From NCBI GenBank assembly GCA_009763385.1, contig CM019822.1, positions 11,874,127 to 11,938,126 of the forward strand: DNA of 64,000 bases, read 5' to 3'. The position numbers and the translations under genes are program-made. Shown piece by piece: positions 1 through 11,959 of the stretch (position 1 is its first letter; each line of letters starts with the position of its first letter). The notes beneath the pieces were generated by a model. It was not told the origin of the DNA. It did no database searches and worked only from the letters and a program-made list of their open reading frames with translations. The DNA comes from Coix lacryma-jobi var. lacryma-jobi (Eukaryota; Streptophyta; Magnoliopsida; Poales; Poaceae).

Positions 1-3000
1 TTCATCAGGATTTGCAACAGTGGCTGACAGACATATAAGCTGGACTTCCTTTGGACAATATATTACCTAAGACATGATAGAAGTGGTTAAGTCAAATGAC
101 CAACATGAACACAAGTGATCAATATGAGAGTAATCCAATAGCTTACAGTTTCTTCCCAAACAGTGCCGCGTGAGATATCACTCAAATAATGGACTTCGTC
201 CAAAACAATGACATCAACTTGAAATAATCTGCCTTCAGAGGCTGTCATGCCAACACTGCAGTACAAACAGAAGATGTCAAGACTCATCTCAGAAACAGGA
301 CAGGGAACATCAGTTACTACCTACCGGCAAAAGATTGACCTCCCGAAGAAACTATCTTATTATAGGTAAGAAACAGGAAAACTAGTAGTAGGAGCAGACT
401 CAAATATCTGGGTTTACCTGCAATAGTAGGAGCAGACAGAAGTGATTGTTTTCGACACCTCATTGATAGAATTGGCCACAGAGTTAGTGGATGGAAAGAG
501 AAAATGCTAAGCATGGGTGGAAAGGAAATTTTAATTAAATCCATTGCCCAAGCCGTACCAACATATGCGATGATGGTCTTCAAAATCCCGAAAAATATAT
601 GCAAAGGGATGACGGATGCTATATCACATTTTTGGTGGGGTGATGACAATGAAAAGAAAAGGATTCATTGGCAAGCTTGGTGGAAGTTATGTGCCCCGAA
701 GGGTAAAGGTGGCATGGGTTTTAGGGATTTTCACAGTTTCAATTTAGCTTTGCTCGCGAAACAAGCTTGGAGATTGTTGTGTGATCCAGACTCCCTATGT
801 GCAAGGGTTTTGAGAGCAAAATATTACCCAGATGGTAAGCTGCTCAAGGCAAGGATGAGGAGAGGTAGTTCGTTTACATGGCAAAGTGTGCTAGCAGGAT
901 TACAATGCTTCAAACTCGGGTATATTTGGCGAGTCGGAGATGGTACACAGATAAACATCTGGGATGATAACTGGATCCCGAGCAGCCATAACATGAAAGT
1001 TTTAACTCCTCGAGGTAACATCTTAGTTTCAACAGTGGATGAACTTATCAACCCGATTGATGGCAGGTGGGATGAGGAACTGATTAGATCGTTGTTTTGG
1101 TCTGTGGATGTGCAACGTATCCTCCAAATACGGATAGCCCCTGGACGTGAGGATTTGATTGCATGGCACTTCAACCGTAATGGTTTATTTACAGTAAAAT
1201 CAGCTTATCATTGTCAATGGAGCCATAGTTTTGGGAACAATATCCAACAACTAGCAGCAAGTGGAACAGGGGTGACACCAGTATGGAGGCAGTTATGGAA
1301 GCTCGAGCTCCCTAGTAAGATCAAAATTTTTGTCTGGCGTGCACTTCATGGTTGTATCCCGTGTTTTGTCATTTTGGCAAATAAGCGTACCATGAATTCA
1401 GGAATGTGTCCTATGTGCCAATCAGAAGCTGAAGATATTAGACACGCACTGTTTGCTTGTTCTCGAGCTAGAGATGTGTGGAGCGCTCTCAATATTTGGC
1501 AACAAATCCAAGCGATAATGGCAGAAGACAGATCAGGCTCGATTGTGTTACAAGAAGCGATCAGAAGGGGAGGGAAAACTGTGCAATGGAGCGGTGCTGG
1601 TACATCTTGTGGCAGCGAAGACAGGTAGTTCACGGCGAAGATATTCAGTCACCATCAAGATCAGCACTGTCCATCGCAGCGATCACATCAAATTATAACT
1701 CAGCGTCGAAGAAAAATGTTGTGATTAACAAGGGCTGGCAGAAACCCTCCGAGGGTATTTTGATGATCAATGTTGATGCGGGCTACGATGAAACCAAAGG
1801 ATCGGGAAGCACGGGTGCTATAATTAGAGATTTCACCGGCGGTTTTGTCGCTGCTTCGCACAGCTACATCCCACATGTGGTGGATGCAGCCATGGCTGAA
1901 GCCGCAGCTCTAAGAGATGGACTTCTATTGGCACAACAGATTGGTTGTAGTAGGGTGGAGTTCCAATCAGATTGTATGGAAGTAGTTACCACAATGCAAG
2001 AGGGAGGTTTCTCGGCCACGGCAGCAAGGACGATATATGATGAATGCGAACAATATTGGAAGGAGTTTAGTGTTATTTCTATTAGTCATTGTAGAAGGGA
2101 ATGTAATTCTGCTGCTCATGAGTTGGCTAGGCAAGCTTTGGTAGATAAAAGTTCTCTTGTTTGGATAGATGAACCCCCTATTTTCATTCTTCAAATGCTT
2201 GTAAGAGATGTAACTATTTTTGTTGAATGAATAAAGCAGGCTACAAGAATTTCAAAAAAAAAGAAACAGGAAAACTATCAAGAAAAGAAACCACGTGTAT
2301 TTTAAATTCAGTGTGTACAATTTGGGAAAGGCTGGCAGTAAGTTTATTTAAATTCAAGTTTATATCTACTGTGAATGGTTCTCGTCATAAAAGCTTGTGC
2401 GATATTTGTATAATTAAAAATGGCAAACTGCTAAACTGGTATGCAGAGTATCTGCAGCAATCCATATAGATCATTGTATATCACTCTAAATACCTTTGGT
2501 ACAGCATGTTACGTAAAATCTCTGTAGTCATAATTAGGATCTGAGCATCTTTGTTGATAGCAGAATCTCCTGTAAGAAGGCCAACATTATGATCACCAAA
2601 GGTATTCCTGAAATAATTGTACAACCAATTGTGTCAAAAATGAATTCACTAGATAAACTGATTTATTTTGTGTGGATTTAGTGGTAAACCTGCAAAAGGT
2701 AGGAGAATCAGAAGATAACATTTTACCGGAAATCACGGAACTTCTGGTTTGACAAGGCCTTTAGTGGTGTTGTGTAGAAGAGACGTCTTCCTCTAGCTAC
2801 TGTTGCGACTGCTGCAGCTTCTGCTATTAATGTCTTCCCACTACTTGTAGGTGCAGAAACTACAACAGATGAACCTCTTAAAAATGCTTGTATAGCCAAG
2901 CGCTACAAGAAGATAGGAAACAGGGTAAGAAAAATGGATACAATAGCTTGTGGACCTTGGATAAAGCTCCTAATGCTTAAATTTTGGAACATATAACTCC

Positions 3001-4200
3001 TGAATGGTCAGATTTACATGCAGCGTAAAAAACATATCCGCCTTCCAGACAATTTATTGCTGAAAGAGGGATCGTGTATGTTATCTTTCCAATCACAATG
3101 CCCAATAAGGCAGTAACTAAGTTATAATTCAGAAATTTAGTTCAAATTAACTTGAAAACCGTTAAACTAATTCAAGTTTTTAAATCAGAACAAACTCCTA
3201 CGGTTTTATGAAGCATGCCAGATTTTTTTGTGGTCTGCTTAGTTAGTAGTACAATACATTATACAAAACATCCCGAGAGTCCCAAACAATGCCATTAGAA
3301 ATCAGTCAAAAGAGTGAAATTATTTTCCTGGGAAGGTGGTGGAAATGTTTAACAATGAGACAACCATGGTCCCAAGTCTCACCCCCACCCTCACAGAAAA
3401 AAAAAAAAAAAAAAAAAACCCCATGTAACCAAGCCCATCCAACAAACAATGGCTCAAAAAGAAATTTCTTTCTTCGAAACTCAAATTTGAGTGCTTAAAA
3501 TAGAAAGTGTGATGCAGAGAAAAACTACATGTACCTTGTCGTTACAAAATATAAATTACACGTGTGAGAAATCTTCGACAAAAAAAAAATCAAAACTGCA
3601 TTTAACTTTACCGACCCAGCATTGGAGTTGGAGTTGCACGGTTCAACAAATTGAAGCAGGGCCAGCCCATCGAGTCAGGAACTAAAACGATACCTGAAAC
3701 TTGTCGATGGGGAAGTCGTAGATCCCGGCGAGCTCATTGTAGTCGATGATGTCCTCCCCGAACTCCCGCACCTCAGCGACCAGCTTCGCCACCCTCCGCG
3801 ACTTATACTCCTCCGACTCCCGTCTCCGCGCTGTGGTATCCTCCCGCTCGTCCTCGCCCTCCTCCGCCTCTTCCTCGTACTCGCCGCCGCTCTCCTCGTC
3901 CACCGCCTCCTCATCGCCCTCGTCCCCCTCATCCCCGTCCTCGAAATCGTCGTAGTCTTCATCGTCTACGTCGCGGATGCCTATCTCGTCGTCGTCGTCA
4001 TCCACGTCAACCTCCTCATCCTCGTCGTCGTCGGAAACCGAAGCGGCGGCGCGGGACGGCGAGCGCGCGGAGGCGAGGTGGAGCCTGAAGGCGCGGAAGG
4101 GGAGGAGGAGAGGAAGAGGTGGCGTCTGGGTTTGTGATAGCGCGTGGCGGGAGACGGTCGGGAGTGGGAGGAGGAGCAGGCGGGAGGCGATGCAGTGCAT
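1..4200 (-). CDS. ISE2: Chloroplast DExH-box RNA helicase, ISE2/DExH15-like, 5' part (exons 1-5)
   Basis: Partial gene running off the left edge. Exons read on the minus strand, all with GT-AG borders and matching phases: 4200-3694, 2902-2727, 2607-2494, 255-147 and 66-<1. Together they give 324 residues. The start at 4200 is followed by a Leu/Ser/Arg-rich stretch typical of a plastid transit peptide, then a long Asp/Glu-rich segment and an EFGEDIIDYNELAGIYDF block. Helicase motif I (APTSSGKT) is at about 186-193, motif II DEVH at 285-288 and motif III SAT at 316-318. The family is a SKI2-like DExH helicase; Arabidopsis ISE2 acts in chloroplast RNA processing and affects plasmodesmata. That role is known for the family and inferred here. 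Introns are 2903-3693, 2608-2726, 256-2493 (enlarged by a LINE) and 67-146. The divergent neighbour is the dynamin gene at 60.7 kb. Confidence 0.93.
385..2230 (+). pseudogene. LINE ORF2 remnant: RT C-terminus, zf-RVT, RNase H (frameshifted)
   Basis: The first frame is open from the element border to 1628 and contains KYLGLPAIVG, GWKEKMLSMGGKE and FWWGDDN blocks of plant LINE RT. These are followed by a Cys/His region (CPMCQSEAEDIRHALFAC) matching the zf-RVT pattern. Near 1560-1600 the homologous reading moves to another frame, which stays open to 2230. That frame carries an RNase H domain with the acidic residues NVDAGYD, AEAAAL and QSDCMEV. The break and missing 5' end mean it cannot encode a working ORF2. 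Confidence 0.85.
385..2260 (+). mobile_element. 5'-truncated LINE (non-LTR retrotransposon) in ISE2 intron 3
   Basis: An identical 17-bp target duplication (AAGAAACAGGAAAACTA) lies at 368-384 and 2261-2277. The element begins inside the reverse transcriptase C-terminal region, so it is strongly 5' truncated, and it ends in a short A-rich tail after ATGAATAAAG. It is antisense to the ISE2 gene and lies wholly within the intron. Its content is the end of a plant L1-type ORF2: RT C-terminus, a zinc-binding zf-RVT-like region and an RNase H domain. Confidence 0.9.
3397..3418 (+). repeat. Poly(A) run in ISE2 intron 1
   Basis: A run of 22 A preceded by a C-rich stretch. It lies inside intron 1 of ISE2 (2903-3693). 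No flanking duplication was found, so it is called a simple repeat rather than a retroposon tail. Confidence 0.7.
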
Positions 4201-5018
4201 GGCAGGAGGTGCCGGTGCTTCGGGGTGGGAGAGGCGGGGAGAGGCGGAGAGGAGACGAGATAAAGTTTTGGATTTTGTTTTAGACCACGTTGAGACGGCA
4301 GCACACGTCAAAGAAGTGGGTTTACCGTTATCTTTCCTAACGGCGCGCCATCTGTGGAGGAAAAAAAATAACGGCACATTTGGTCGAAGGTAATTGAAAA
4401 GAAAAAACAAAGAGGTAATCAAAAGGAGGGAATGGAATATTAGAGTTAAATAAAAGTTTTAAAATCATGTGTTTGTTTTATAGTAGTGGGAGTTTTGGTG
4501 AAAAGAAAAAAAAAACTAGAGTTTAGAGGGTACCGCTAAATGCTGATCAATTCTCTAGAAGAGGGCTAGGAGGTGTGTTTTGAACAAAACATAAGTGCAT
4601 CGTCACGATTTGCCATATGATTTCACATAGTTTGAATACCTAGAATTGAATTCATTATAAGAATCATAATTTAGACACATTTTAGTTAAGCTAATATACT
4701 TATATATGAATTATATTTGTATATTATTGTTGTTTATACGAGAGAGGTACACATGTGTTGCATTTCTACCATGAGGGAATAAGATGAAGAGAATGTTATA
4801 AATTGCAAATTAAAAATATAGTATGGTGATCTCTAGAATCCATTTCTCTCTCAACCTATAAATTTGAGGTAGACTTATATGTGGACTTGAGAAAATAGTG
4901 AAATGTTAAATTTCAAGTCAAATAGCATAATTTATTGAGCAAATTCTAATTTCTCTGAAATGAAGGGATCCAAATGGCCCCATACAGAAATCTACCAATA
5001 AAACTGGGGATATATATT
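4201..5018 (-). promoter_or_regulatory. ISE2 5' UTR/upstream region
   Basis: Non-coding stretch between the ISE2 start codon and the border of the nested retrotransposon. The first about 60 bases are C/T-rich on the minus strand, as in many grass 5' UTRs. The rest is AT-rich with no gene. No clear TATA box could be assigned. The E2 insertion lies about 0.8 kb upstream of the ATG and may have separated distal promoter elements. Confidence 0.45.
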
Positions 5019-6942
5019 TGAAAGGATCTAATCAACCTAGAGGGGGTGAATAGGTGATTTTTTACAATCTGAAACTTCACAAACTAGAAAATGTAGTTAG
5101 ACACCAACCGGTGTTGTCGGTTTGTTTGGGTAGGTACTACCGGGTGTGATGCACCGGTACTAACGACACAAACAAACGGCACTACCGGGATCCTAAGAAG
5201 GAACTACAAATCCAATGTAAGTGAGCAATGAATGTTATACAAGTATGAACCCCACTTCCCTAAGTATGATACACAGCGATTCTAGTCTTACCAAACCTTG
5301 GTTGCTTTCCACGGTGTGGATCGAGCCTTCTCAACCTAAGAAAGAGATAGGGAGAGGAAGAACACGAAGAACACAAGTAATATGCAAGTAGAGACAACAA
5401 CAAGCACACGGGACACGGCGATTTATCTCGAGGTTCGGCCAATCCACTAAGGAGTGCCTACGTCCTCGTTGTTGAGATGACCACAAAGGTCGGAGTCTAT
5501 TTCACCTCCTAGCCTCACTCAAGCAACCACAAAGGCTACTAGAGTTTCTCCACTAGAAATCACAGGGGTAATACAAACACTTCGAGGAGCCCTCACAAAT
5601 GAATCAATATGGGCTACCACGAAGAACACCTAACCGGCTAGAGCTCAAAGAGCTCAAGAGTAATAGACACAAACGAAGCCGGCTAAATGGAAACCAAGTG
5701 CTCAAGTCATAGATCGAAGCTTCCCACTCTCTAATCTCACTTCCCTAGCTCAAATCTTGCAAGTAAGTGAATCTAGGAGCAAAGGGGGAGAGAGAGGGGA
5801 GTCAATGCTTGGAGGCTCTTTTGTCTGAAGTTAGGTCGCAATAAGTGAGTGGAATGAGTGGGTAACCGTCAAACGAGAAAAGGAGAGCTATTTATACTCT
5901 CCCAGTCCCGAGGCTGGTCGGTAGTACCGACCACCCATGGTCGGTAGTACCGACCAGTCACTAACGGTCGCACCGATCTGGATCTGACCTAAAGTCAAAC
6001 TACCGGCCACAGGTCGGTACCACCGAGGGGCGGTAGTACCGGCCCTATGGCGGTACTACCGTCAGGCCAAATCGGCCGCAAACAGAGAGCTCCGCAGAAA
6101 GAGACTTTGTCCCTCGGTTACTACCGACCAGGGTCGGTACCACCGAGGGTCGGTAGTACCGACTCTATGGCGGTACTACCGCCAAGTCAAAAACGAGCCA
6201 ACACAGAGAGCCCTGCAAACTTGGTTTACTACCGGCTTGGGTCGGTACCACCGAGGGTCGGTAGTACCGACTCTATGGCGGTACTACCGCCAAGCCATTT
6301 TGAGCGCGAACAGAGAGATCTGCAGAAACCAGCTTTCTACCGACTAGGATCGGTACCACCGAGGGCGGCAGTACCGACCATATGACGGTACTATCGTCAG
6401 GTCATTTTTGAGCCTATACAGAGAGGTTGTAAAACTGGCTTGCTACCGGCCAAGGTCGGTACCGCCGAGGGGCGGTAGTACCGGCCTTATGGCGGTACTA
6501 CCGTCAGGCCATTTTAAGCGCAAACAGAGAGGAAGTTAGAGCAGCGCGCTAAGCAGCCATGGTCGGTACTACCGACCACCCATGGTCGGTACTACCAACC
6601 ACACAGATTTACCTCTATGTGATCGTGATCGTGCGGTGTCTCTCAAGCAAACTTTAGTTAGTCGATTTGAGCACTTTTCTCCACATCTAGCCAACCTAGT
6701 TTGTGACCCTCTTGATAGTCCGACTTACCTATAACTCAAGTTTAAAATCAAACTTTTAAACCACCACTCGAGCTAGGTATCTTTATGTCCAAATGTATCC
6801 AACGTGTTTTGTTCACGAGATTTCAACAGTTCAAATCTTTCTAAGGACTAACTCCTGCATATATGCTTTTATAAATCCGTTAGTCCCTAATTTGATTGTC
6901 ATTAATTAGCCAAAACCCACAATGGGGGTGAATGCACTTTCA
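5019..6942 (-). repeat. E2 3' LTR
   Basis: LTR of 1924 bp paired with 53926-55852. It carries an array of CGGTAGTACCG-type palindromes (about 5923-6598). On the minus strand a TATAAATA box follows the array (5889-5896). The terminal dinucleotides are TG and CA. Confidence 0.93.
5923..6598 (-). repeat. Palindrome array (CGGTAGTACCG family) in E2 LTR
   Basis: Dozens of copies of short arms CGGTA/TACCG and variants such as GGTCGGTAC, spaced by 20-60 bases and lying just upstream (in element orientation) of the LTR TATA box. A diverged copy of the array is in the other LTR at about 54827-55508. Such palindrome-rich LTR segments are known from grass Sireviruses. Confidence 0.85.
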
Positions 6943-6944
6943 AA

Positions 6945-6956
6945 CTCCCCCTTTTT
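6945..6956 (-). other. E2 polypurine tract
   Basis: AAAAAGGGGGAG on the minus strand, two bases from the 3' LTR. It is the expected primer for plus-strand DNA synthesis. Preceded by the conserved TCATCAATTACC block. Confidence 0.85.
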
Positions 6957-7478
6957 GGTAATTGATGACAACCAACTTAGGCTTACAATAGGAATGGAAA
7001 GAATTGAAGCTTTTGAATTCCAAAAATTTAGTTTGAGCTCCCCCTTAGTGTATTCTTTGGATATGAATTTCAAACCTTGACTTAAAGCAATGTTGCATAC
7101 ACAAGAACAAGAGCTCCCCCTAAATTTTGCAATCTGTGGGGTGCCTAAGTGTGTGACAAACATCATATATATCAATTTGTGATGCATAAACAAGATGGCA
7201 TGGTGATTCACATAATAGCATAACAAGAGATAGCCAACGAAAACAACAATCACCAACCATGACATGAGCAGAAATATAGAGGATGAATCATACATGAATT
7301 TAACATAAAGCTCAAATGTTTTACATCCTCATCACATCACAAATAAACAAGTAGCATAACCACACTTAGTTCTCATAGTTTAACTCTCTCACGGGCTAGC
7401 TATTACAACAAGATAAGCCTAACACTCCCCCTTTGACATCAAATGCCAAAAGGGGTAGGCCAAGAAAAGCATAAGAAA

Positions 7479-9078
7479 CTAATAGTAGCCACCAGACGAA
7501 CCACCATAGCCACCAAAGATGGAAGAGAAAGCACTAGCACCAACATCACCACCTAGGTACGACGACGAAGGAGCAGAAGAAGGGTCCAGCGGAGGAGAAG
7601 GGTCGCGGAAGCCACCACTCCCAGCTGGATCGGCGTCGAGGGAAGCAAAGCCCATGTATGAGCCACCACCACCACCTTGATATGATGTGGATCCGCCAGG
7701 AAAGGACGAACCCGCACCATAGTCAGGGTAGTAGGGAGGAGGCTGGTACGAGGGCGGGGGCTGAAGAGGCTGATACATGTCGGAGGAGAAGATCCCGGCC
7801 TCATCACCTCCCTACGGCTGCTGCTGACCACTGTCGTCGTCGTCATCATCATCATCGTCGTCGCGCCTGGGCTGAGCATCATACTCAGCGAAAGGATCTG
7901 GGAAGGGTCAGAGCGGAGACCGCGGAGGAAGACCGAGGTGCTCACGCACCTCCTGCTGATGCCGCTCGTCGCGCTCGGCCTTATAGCAGAACCACTGGAA
8001 GAACTTGCCGAGGGCGTAGCGAACGCCACCACTCCTACGCCTCTCACGACGCGGAGGAGGAGTGGCAGCAGAAGGCACCTCCTCACAAGCCTGCTCCGGG
8101 CCATGAGCCTCGCTAGGAGCTGCTGCTGCTGCAGGAGCATCACCACCTTCATCAGCCTTGGCCTTGCCCGTCGAGGAGAACTGACGAACACTATACTCCT
8201 TCACGGTCCGGTCATACTCAAAGGAGGCTCCAACAACATGTTCAATGATGTGCATTAGATACGGAGCAAAAGGCAGGTCCTTGTGCGGGTCATTATAGAC
8301 ATCCAAGATCTTCTGCCAAAGGAAGTGGGAGATACTGAATCGCCCATCTGGCAGAGCAAACTGAACAAGGACCTTTGGAGCATCATTTCTCAAGTTGGAG
8401 TTGTCTCCTACCTTGGGGTCCAGGGTAAGGCGCATCAAGTTGTTTAGGACAAAGTAGGCTGGCTTCAGCCCATTGACCTGAAAGTTCAGCATCGCGCCTT
8501 GCATGTGATCCCAGAACTCTGCAGATCTACAGGATACATGCCCCCATCATACATCTCAGACAGCTTGGGAGCGCTCCTGTCTTCTCTGTTGAACCCCAAC
8601 AGCCTGGCAAAGGTGACAAAATTGCTCCCTGGGTCATCCAATGCAACACCTGAGCAGGCTGATCAATGAAAAGGGTGGCCCAGAACTGACAGATGATCTC
8701 CTGATTATAACTCCGCTCACCAGTTATCAGCCCAAGAATCCTCCAGTCCTCTAGCCTCTGCACCAAAGCATCAATCTCTTCAATCCCCTTGTCCGTCAGA
8801 GAGCGGATTGCCAGCCGCTTGTGCTCAAAGAGAGGAGGATGTCCCTTAGCACAGAATCCCTTCCAGCAGACAGACACATAGTAGTCCTGCTGAAAGCGGG
8901 ACCAAAACCTTCTGTCCACTGAATCATCCCTGACAAAAAGATATGGATTCTCCAATCTCTGGGTCCTCAACAAGTTCGCCCGCTTCCTGTCAGAATAGTC
9001 CATGACATTACCAGGATAGGCGGGGGACGACATCAGAGCACCAACCTCCCCATGCAAGTGAAACACCCGGTTGATCAT
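7479..9078 (-). pseudogene. E2 third ORF, broken
   Basis: Homologous to the E1 third ORF (18571-20613) but in pieces. 9078-8527 carries INRVFHLHGE through LHWMTQG, then a deletion of about 14 bases shifts the frame. 8504-7908 carries the middle part (LKPAYFVLNNLMRL to REHLGLPPRSP), then a stop. 7778-7479 carries the Gly/Tyr-rich tail. The N-terminal about 140 codons and the candidate leader intron seen in E1 are missing, as if about 0.85 kb had been deleted. Function of the family is unknown. Confidence 0.8.
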
Positions 9079-9481
9079 CAGTAAACTGGATGTTGGAGGG
9101 GACGGAGGTCCAACGCAAGGAGCGGCGGCTGCGGTGAAAGAGGATTGACTGGATAGGTCAAAAGGGGGTTTTACCGCGGCCCTTTATACCCAGGTCAAAC
9201 CCGGTCGGTACTACCGCCCATAGGGGTCGGTACTACCGACGTCGGTACTACCGGCCCTTATAGCGGTACTACCGACCGTTCACTTCCAGAACGGACAGAG
9301 AGCTATTCTAGGAGAACCTTGTGTGGTATACTACACAAACTTCAATAATGTCCAGATTTCATACAAGCAGTACATAGCTATGGACATAAGTGAAGCATGC
9401 AAAATAGATTTTTAAATCACACACAATATTTGATAAAACATTTGTCTAGGTCTCTAGGTGAAAACAAATATGTGCAAGACA
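9079..9481 (-). promoter_or_regulatory. E2 pol-to-ORF3 spacer with palindromes and TATA box
   Basis: On the minus strand, palindromes of the CGGTAGTACCG family (9203-9277) are followed by GGTATAAAGGG (TATA at 9183-9188) and a pyrimidine-rich leader. The same arrangement occurs in E1 at 17944-18060. It looks like an internal promoter for the third ORF. Promoter activity is inferred. Confidence 0.5.
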
Positions 9482-10010
9482 TCAAGACACGTTACGAGAA
9501 TCAATGATATTTAGTTCACTTCTCAAAGCACAAAATCTTGACTCATCTAGAGGCTTTGTGAAGATATCGGCTAATTGTTTTTCGGTGCTCACATGACGTA
9601 TAGAGATATCTCCTTTGGCTTCATGGTCTCTCAAGAAATGGTGTCGGATGTCAATGTGTTTTGTGCGAGAATGGTTTACGGGATTGTTAGCTAGCTTGAT
9701 GGCACTCTCATTGTCACACAAAAGTGGAATCTTGTTTTCCTCACATCCGAAATCTTTTAGTGTTTGCTTTATCCAAAGTAGTTGAGCACAGCAAGCGCCG
9801 GCCACCACATACTCGGCTTCGGCGGTGGATAGGGCAACACTATTTTGTTTCTTGGAACTCCATGACACCAAAGACCTTCCAATAAATTGGCAAGTCCCGG
9901 TAGTGCTCTTTCGATCTACCTTGCAACCGGCATAGTCCGAATCAGAATAGCCAAGTAGATCAAAAGTGGAGCCCTTGGGATACCACAAGCCAAGATTAGG
10001 AGTGTGCACT
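9482..10010 (-). CDS. E2 pol, C-terminal part (RNase H), split by E1
   Basis: Continues the pol reading frame of 23086-25861 after removal of E1. Contains the copia RNase H signature GYSDSDYAGCKVDRKST, LSTAEAEY and CDNESAIKLANNP, ending at a natural stop at 9482. No internal stops. The target duplication GCACT (10006-10010) marks where E1 inserted. Confidence 0.9.
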
Positions 10011-10353
10011 TGAAAGTGCATTCGCCCCCAATGTGGGTTTTAGCTAATTAATGACAATCAAATTAGGGACTAACCGGTTTATAAAAGCATGTATGCAGGT
10101 GTTAGTCCTAAGAAAGATTTGAAACGTTGAAATCTCGTGAACAAAGCACGTTGGATACATTTGGACATAAAGATGCCTAGCTCAAGTAGTAGTTTAAAAT
10201 TTCAATTTTAAACTTGAGTTATAGGTAAGCCGGACTATCAAGAGGGTCACAAATTATGTTGGCTAGATGTGGAGAAAAGTGCTCAAATCAACTAACTATA
10301 GTTCGCTTGAGAGACACCGCACAATCACGAACACATAGAGGGTATTTTTATGT

Positions 10354-10999
10354 GGTCGGTAGTACCGACCACGGCTTCTCCGCGCAGTGCTCAAACACCC
10401 TCTCTGTTTTGGTTCGAAAATGACCTGGCGGTAGTACCGCTATAAGGTCGGTACTACCGCCCTCGGTGGTACCGACCAAGGTTGGTAGTAAGCTTGGTTT
10501 CGCAGACCTCTCTGTTCGCGCTCAAAATGACCTGGCGGTAGTACCGCCATTATGTCGGTACTACCGCCCTCGGTGGTACCGACCCTGGTCGGTAGAAAGT
10601 CAAGTTTTACAGAGGTCTCTGGATGGATCGTTTTTGGCCTAGCGGTAGTACCGCCATAAGGCCGGTACTACCGCCCTCGGTGGTACCGACCCCTGGCCGG
10701 TAGTAACCAAGTTTGCTGGGCTCTTTGGACTGACGCGTTTTTGACTTGGCGGTAGTACCGCCATTATGTCGGTACTACCGACCCTGGTCGGTAGTTTCCG
10801 AGGGACAAGTCCCTAACTGTGGAGCTGTCTGTTCACGGCCAATTTGGCCTGGCAGTAGTACCGCCATAAGGCCGGTACTACCGCCCGCGGTGGTACCGAC
10901 CTGAGATCGGTAGCTGACCTTTTGGTCAGATCTGGATCTGTGCGACCATTATGAACTGGTTGGTACTACCGACCATGGGTGGTCGGTACTACCGACAAG
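10354..10999 (+). repeat. Palindrome array (CGGTAGTACCG family) in E1 5' LTR
   Basis: Many copies of CGGTAGTACCG/CGGTACTACCG and of GGTGGTACCGACC, lying immediately upstream of the TATA box. The same array is in the 3' LTR at about 21535-22176. Confidence 0.88.
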
Positions 11000-11016
11000 C
11001 CTCGGGACTGAGGGAG

Positions 11017-11024
11017 TATAAATA
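11017..11024 (+). promoter_or_regulatory. E1 5' LTR TATA box
   Basis: TATAAATA in a GGGAG...CTTCCC context, directly after the palindrome array. Its position suggests transcription starts about 30 bases downstream. The equivalent box in the 3' LTR is at 22198-22205. Confidence 0.65.
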
Positions 11025-11907
11025 CTTCCCCTCTTCACTTTTCAAGGGCATCCACTCATTCCACTCACTTATTGCTGACCTAACTTCTGACAAACACTCT
11101 CCAAGCATTGACTCCTCCCCTCTCTCTCCCCCTTTGCTCCTAGATCCATTCTCTTGCAAGATTTGAGCTAGGGAAGTGAGATTAGAGAGTGGGAAGCTTC
11201 GATCTACGACTTGAGCACTTGGTTTCCATCTAGCCGGCTTGATTTGTGTCTATTACTCTTGAGCTCTTTGAGCTCTAGCCGGTTAGGTGTTCTTCGTGGT
11301 AGCCCGTATTGATTCATTTGTGAGGGCTCCCCGAAGTGTTTGTATTTCCCCTGTGATTTCTAGTGGAGAAACTCTCGTAGCCTTTGTGGTTGCTTGAGTG
11401 AGGCAAGGAGGTGAAATAGACTCCGACCTTTGTGGTCACCTCAACAACGAGGACGTAGGCACTCCTTTGTGGATTGGCCGAACCTCGGGATAAATCGCGT
11501 GTCCCGTGTGCTTGTTGTTGTCTCTACTTTCTATATTACGCTTGTTGTTGTGTTCTTCGTGTTCTTCCTATCCCTATCTCCTTTTTAGGTTGGGAAGGCT
11601 CGATCTACTTCAAGGGAAGCAACCAAGGCTCGGTGAGAGTAGGATTGCTATCTATCATACTTAGGGAAGTGGGTAGATTGTTGTATTACCTTCATAGCTT
11701 ACATACATCGGATTTGTAGTTCCTTTTAGGATCACGGTGGTGCCGTTTGTTTGTGTCGGTAGTACCGGTGTTTCACACCCGGTAGTACCTACCCAAACAA
11801 ACCGGCCTCTCCGGTTGTTATCTAACTACATCTTCTAGTTTGTGAAGTTTCAGATTGTTAAAAATCACCTATTCACCCCCCCTCTAGGCTGATTTGATCC
11901 TTTCAAT

Positions 11908-11920
11908 TGGTATCGGAGCC
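11908..11920 (+). other. E1 primer binding site
   Basis: TGGTATCGGAGCC, two bases after the 5' LTR. It matches the complement of the initiator Met-tRNA 3' end except for one base (E2 has TGGTATCAGAGCC). Confidence 0.8.
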
Positions 11921-11959
11921 TAACCATTGTGTTAGCGCTTCACCGCGTAAGGGAGAATC

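Larger units (their letters stand above)
10011..11905 (+). repeat. E1 5' LTR
   Basis: Starts TGAAAGTGCA, ends GATCCTTTCA. Palindrome array at about 10354-10999, TATAAATA box at 11017-11024, and a CACC...C-run...TCTAGG block near the end. The short ORFs inside it (10951-11166, 11474-11719) recur identically in the other LTR and are not genes. Confidence 0.94.

Noticed and set aside
3977..4393. Plus-strand ORF across ISE2 exon 1
   Set aside because: Shadow of the GC-rich acidic exon on the other strand; the minus strand has family homology and spliced continuation.
4961..4980. GAAGGGATCCAAATGGCCCC as the end of a MITE next to E2
   Set aside because: No matching inverted end was found on either side of the nest.
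5923..6598. Regularly spaced palindromic repeats resembling a CRISPR array
   Set aside because: Spacing is irregular, repeats vary, and the block lies in an LTR of a plant retrotransposon.
10951..11719. Short ORFs in the E1 LTR (71 and 81 codons), repeated at 22132-22900
   Set aside because: They lie in both LTR copies, differ in E2 and E3 LTRs, and match no protein pattern.
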